DNA from: Desulfuromonadaceae bacterium
GTDB lineage: Bacteria > Desulfobacterota > Desulfuromonadia > Desulfuromonadales > Geopsychrobacteraceae
NCBI GenBank assembly: GCA_016744555.1
Contig: JADGED010000010.1
Coordinates: 1 to 7,331, forward strand
Direction: 5' to 3'
DNA length: 7,331 nucleotides
The notes beneath the pieces are model-generated. The model had not been told where the DNA came from. It did no database searches and worked only from the letters and a program-made list of their open reading frames with translations. The position numbers and the translations under genes were made by a program. How positions within the stretch are numbered: position 1 is the first letter of the stretch; each line of letters begins with the position of its first letter. Positions 6,112 to 7,331 of the stretch are shown piece after piece.

Positions 6112-7331
6112 ATGGCGAAGAAATATTATCAGCAAGAGCATCCCTTGGTTGCAAATGAGAGTGGAACTATTTTTCACTCTTGGAGTGAAAAGCGCTATCG
6201 TGTCGCTCTAATCTATCCCAATACCTATCACCATGGTATGAGTAACCTCGGTTTTTTGACTGTATATAACCTTATAAATCAGCGTGAAGATAGTTTATGT
6301 GAACGTTTTTTCCTTCCCGATAACACTTCTAATAACTCAATAGATAAAGAACAATTGGTATCATTGGAGTCGGGCCACCCTCTTACTGATTTCGATCTGA
6401 TTGCTTTTTCCATCTCGTTTGAAAATGATTATCTTCATGTCCCTGAAATTTTTCGTTTAGCAGGTATCCCTTTATTTGCATCAGAACGTAATAGTTCGTA
6501 CCCAATAATATTGTTTGGTGGTGTTTGCGCTTTTATAAATCCTGAACCTTTGGCAAATATAGTCGATGCAGTTGCTGTAGGTGAAGCAGAACCTATTTTA
6601 CCATTGTTACTTAATTGTCTTAAAGATAGTGAAAAAAAGGATGATTATTGCTTGCAGAAGTTAAGCTCACTGCCGGGAATTTATGTGCCCAAGTTTTACA
6701 CTCCTGTTTATGGAGAGGCTGGTGTCGTTGAAAAGTATGTAGCCGCAGAGAATGTACCAAACAAAGTTAAGCGGCAATATTTAGAAGATCTCGATACTTC
6801 AGCCAGTCGCAGTTTTATTCAGACACCAGAAACCGAGTTTGGTGATTTAGCTTTGACCGAGGTTTCGCGTGGTTGCTCCCGTGGTTGCCGCTTTTGTGCC
6901 GCTGGGTACGTCTATTTGCCGCCCCGGGAACGTAGTCTTGATAATTTGCTTGAACAGGTCGATGTGGGGCTTTGCCAGCGTAATAGGATTGGTCTAGTGG
7001 CTGCAGCTGTTGCAGATTACAGCGATATTCAACCATTACAGCAGGGAATTCTTGCTCGTAATGGGAAACTCTCTATGTCTAGTATCCGGCTCGATTCTCT
7101 TAACCCTGAAGAAGTTGAAATAATCGCAAAATCTGGACATAAATCTGTAGCAATTGCCCCCGAAGCCGGTAGCCAGCGGTTGCGAAATTATATCAATAAA
7201 GGGATAGATGAAGAGCAGATACTCGCTGCTGTGCAAATGCTAGCAGATGGCAATGCGACATTCGCAGATGCCATTGGCCTGGGGCTTGACGCGTCAGGCT
7301 TTGGCATGGGCAAGCGCGCACAACGCTATGC
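6112..7331 (+). CDS. B12-binding-type radical SAM protein of unknown function, 5' part (runs off window)
   Basis: The frame opens at the ATG at 6112 and stays open to the right edge (406 codons). AAAGAG (6102-6107) is a plausible ribosome-binding site four bases before it. The N-terminal part resembles the cobalamin-binding-like domain of the uncharacterised TIGR03960-type radical SAM family: RVALIYPNTYHHGMSNLGF (30-48), a SFENDYLHVPEI region (102-113), and FGGVCAFINPEPLANIVDAV (135-154). The cluster motif CSRGCRFC (C255, C259, C262) is the CxxxCxxC site that holds the 4Fe-4S cluster and binds S-adenosylmethionine; SSIRLDSL and APEAGSQRLRNYINKG (349-364) are further barrel strands. The base-off cobalamin motif DxHxxG is not present in the first 180 residues. 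Residues up to about 381 fit the family, while the last 25 (from ATFADAIG) do not, and base composition changes there. The substrate is unknown. In many genomes such a gene precedes a DUF2344 partner, which would lie outside this window. Confidence 0.85.
   Translation, partial: MAKKYYQQEHPLVANESGTIFHSWSEKRYRVALIYPNTYHHGMSNLGFLTVYNLINQREDSLCERFFLPDNTSNNSIDKEQLVSLESGHPLTDFDLIAFSISFENDYLHVPEIFRLAGIPLFASERNSSYPIILFGGVCAFINPEPLANIVDAVAVGEAEPILPLLLNCLKDSEKKDDYCLQKLSSLPGIYVPKFYTPVYGEAGVVEKYVAAENVPNKVKRQYLEDLDTSASRSFIQTPETEFGDLALTEVSRGCSRGCRFCAAGYVYLPPRERSLDNLLEQVDVGLCQRNRIGLVAAAVADYSDIQPLQQGILARNGKLSMSSIRLDSLNPEEVEIIAKSGHKSVAIAPEAGSQRLRNYINKGIDEEQILAAVQMLADGNATFADAIGLGLDASGFGMGKRAQRY
7252..7331. other. 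Terminal segment of foreign character (chimeric end or inserted-element edge)
   Basis: The final stretch has about 62% GC over 7261-7331 (44 of 71 bases), against 45% in 7141-7200 and 40% in 7081-7140. In the radical SAM frame it encodes ATFADAIGLGLDASGFGMG, where the family normally has a strand of the type IPNLKLYFLIGLP just after the LADG-like turn. No stop codon interrupts that frame, and a second frame is also open to the edge. I recognise no gene or insertion-sequence end in these 80 bases. It could be an assembly chimera, the end of a mobile element, or a real recombination point. Confidence 0.5.

Noticed and set aside
1..7331. tRNA, rRNA, CRISPR array, toxin-antitoxin or defence genes
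   Set aside because: No cloverleaf, rRNA-like segment, regularly spaced repeats or such protein motifs were seen on either strand.

Overview
This window is the 3' end of a bacterial division and cell-wall (dcw) cluster and the genes that follow it. All genes are on the + strand, in the order ddl (3' part only), ftsQ, ftsA, ftsZ, a long-chain acyl-CoA ligase gene, and the 5' part of a radical SAM gene that runs off the right edge. The FtsZ protein (MFQFEEAFDQ start, DIPTFLRRRVD end) and the radical SAM protein look most like Desulfobacterota proteins of the Desulfuromonas/Geobacter type. Base composition is moderate (GC in the low-to-mid 40s percent by eye). This taxonomic call rests on remembered family resemblance, not on a search.

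Region 1 (1-3771): ddl makes the D-Ala-D-Ala dipeptide of peptidoglycan. FtsQ is a bitopic divisome protein, FtsA the actin-like membrane anchor, and FtsZ the tubulin-like ring GTPase. The genes are separated by gaps of 59, 107 and 142 bases. Each gap holds a short inverted repeat, and the ftsA and ftsZ leaders have weak promoter-like boxes. FtsZ has two closely spaced ATG starts, each with its own Shine-Dalgarno-like sequence.

Region 2 (3772-4156): this 385-base gap has no convincing gene. Its first half contains several short hairpins and ends in a textbook intrinsic terminator (3930-3958) that closes the division operon. Its second half is AT-rich, carries repeated TGTAA/TTACA words, and is the likely promoter/leader region of the next transcription unit.

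Region 3 (4157-7331): a complete AMP-forming long-chain acyl-CoA ligase is followed 44 bases later by a B12-binding-type radical SAM protein of unknown function, probably in one operon. The radical SAM reading frame stays open to the edge. From about base 7252, however, both protein similarity and base composition change abruptly (about 62% GC in the last 71 bases against about 40-45% just before). This suggests a chimeric contig end or the edge of an inserted element.

Most of the window is ordinary conserved housekeeping DNA. I found no RNA genes, CRISPR array or complete mobile element, and no clear new biological system. The best leads are the right-edge discontinuity, the post-ftsZ structured region, the repeated words before the ligase, and the uncharacterised radical SAM gene.
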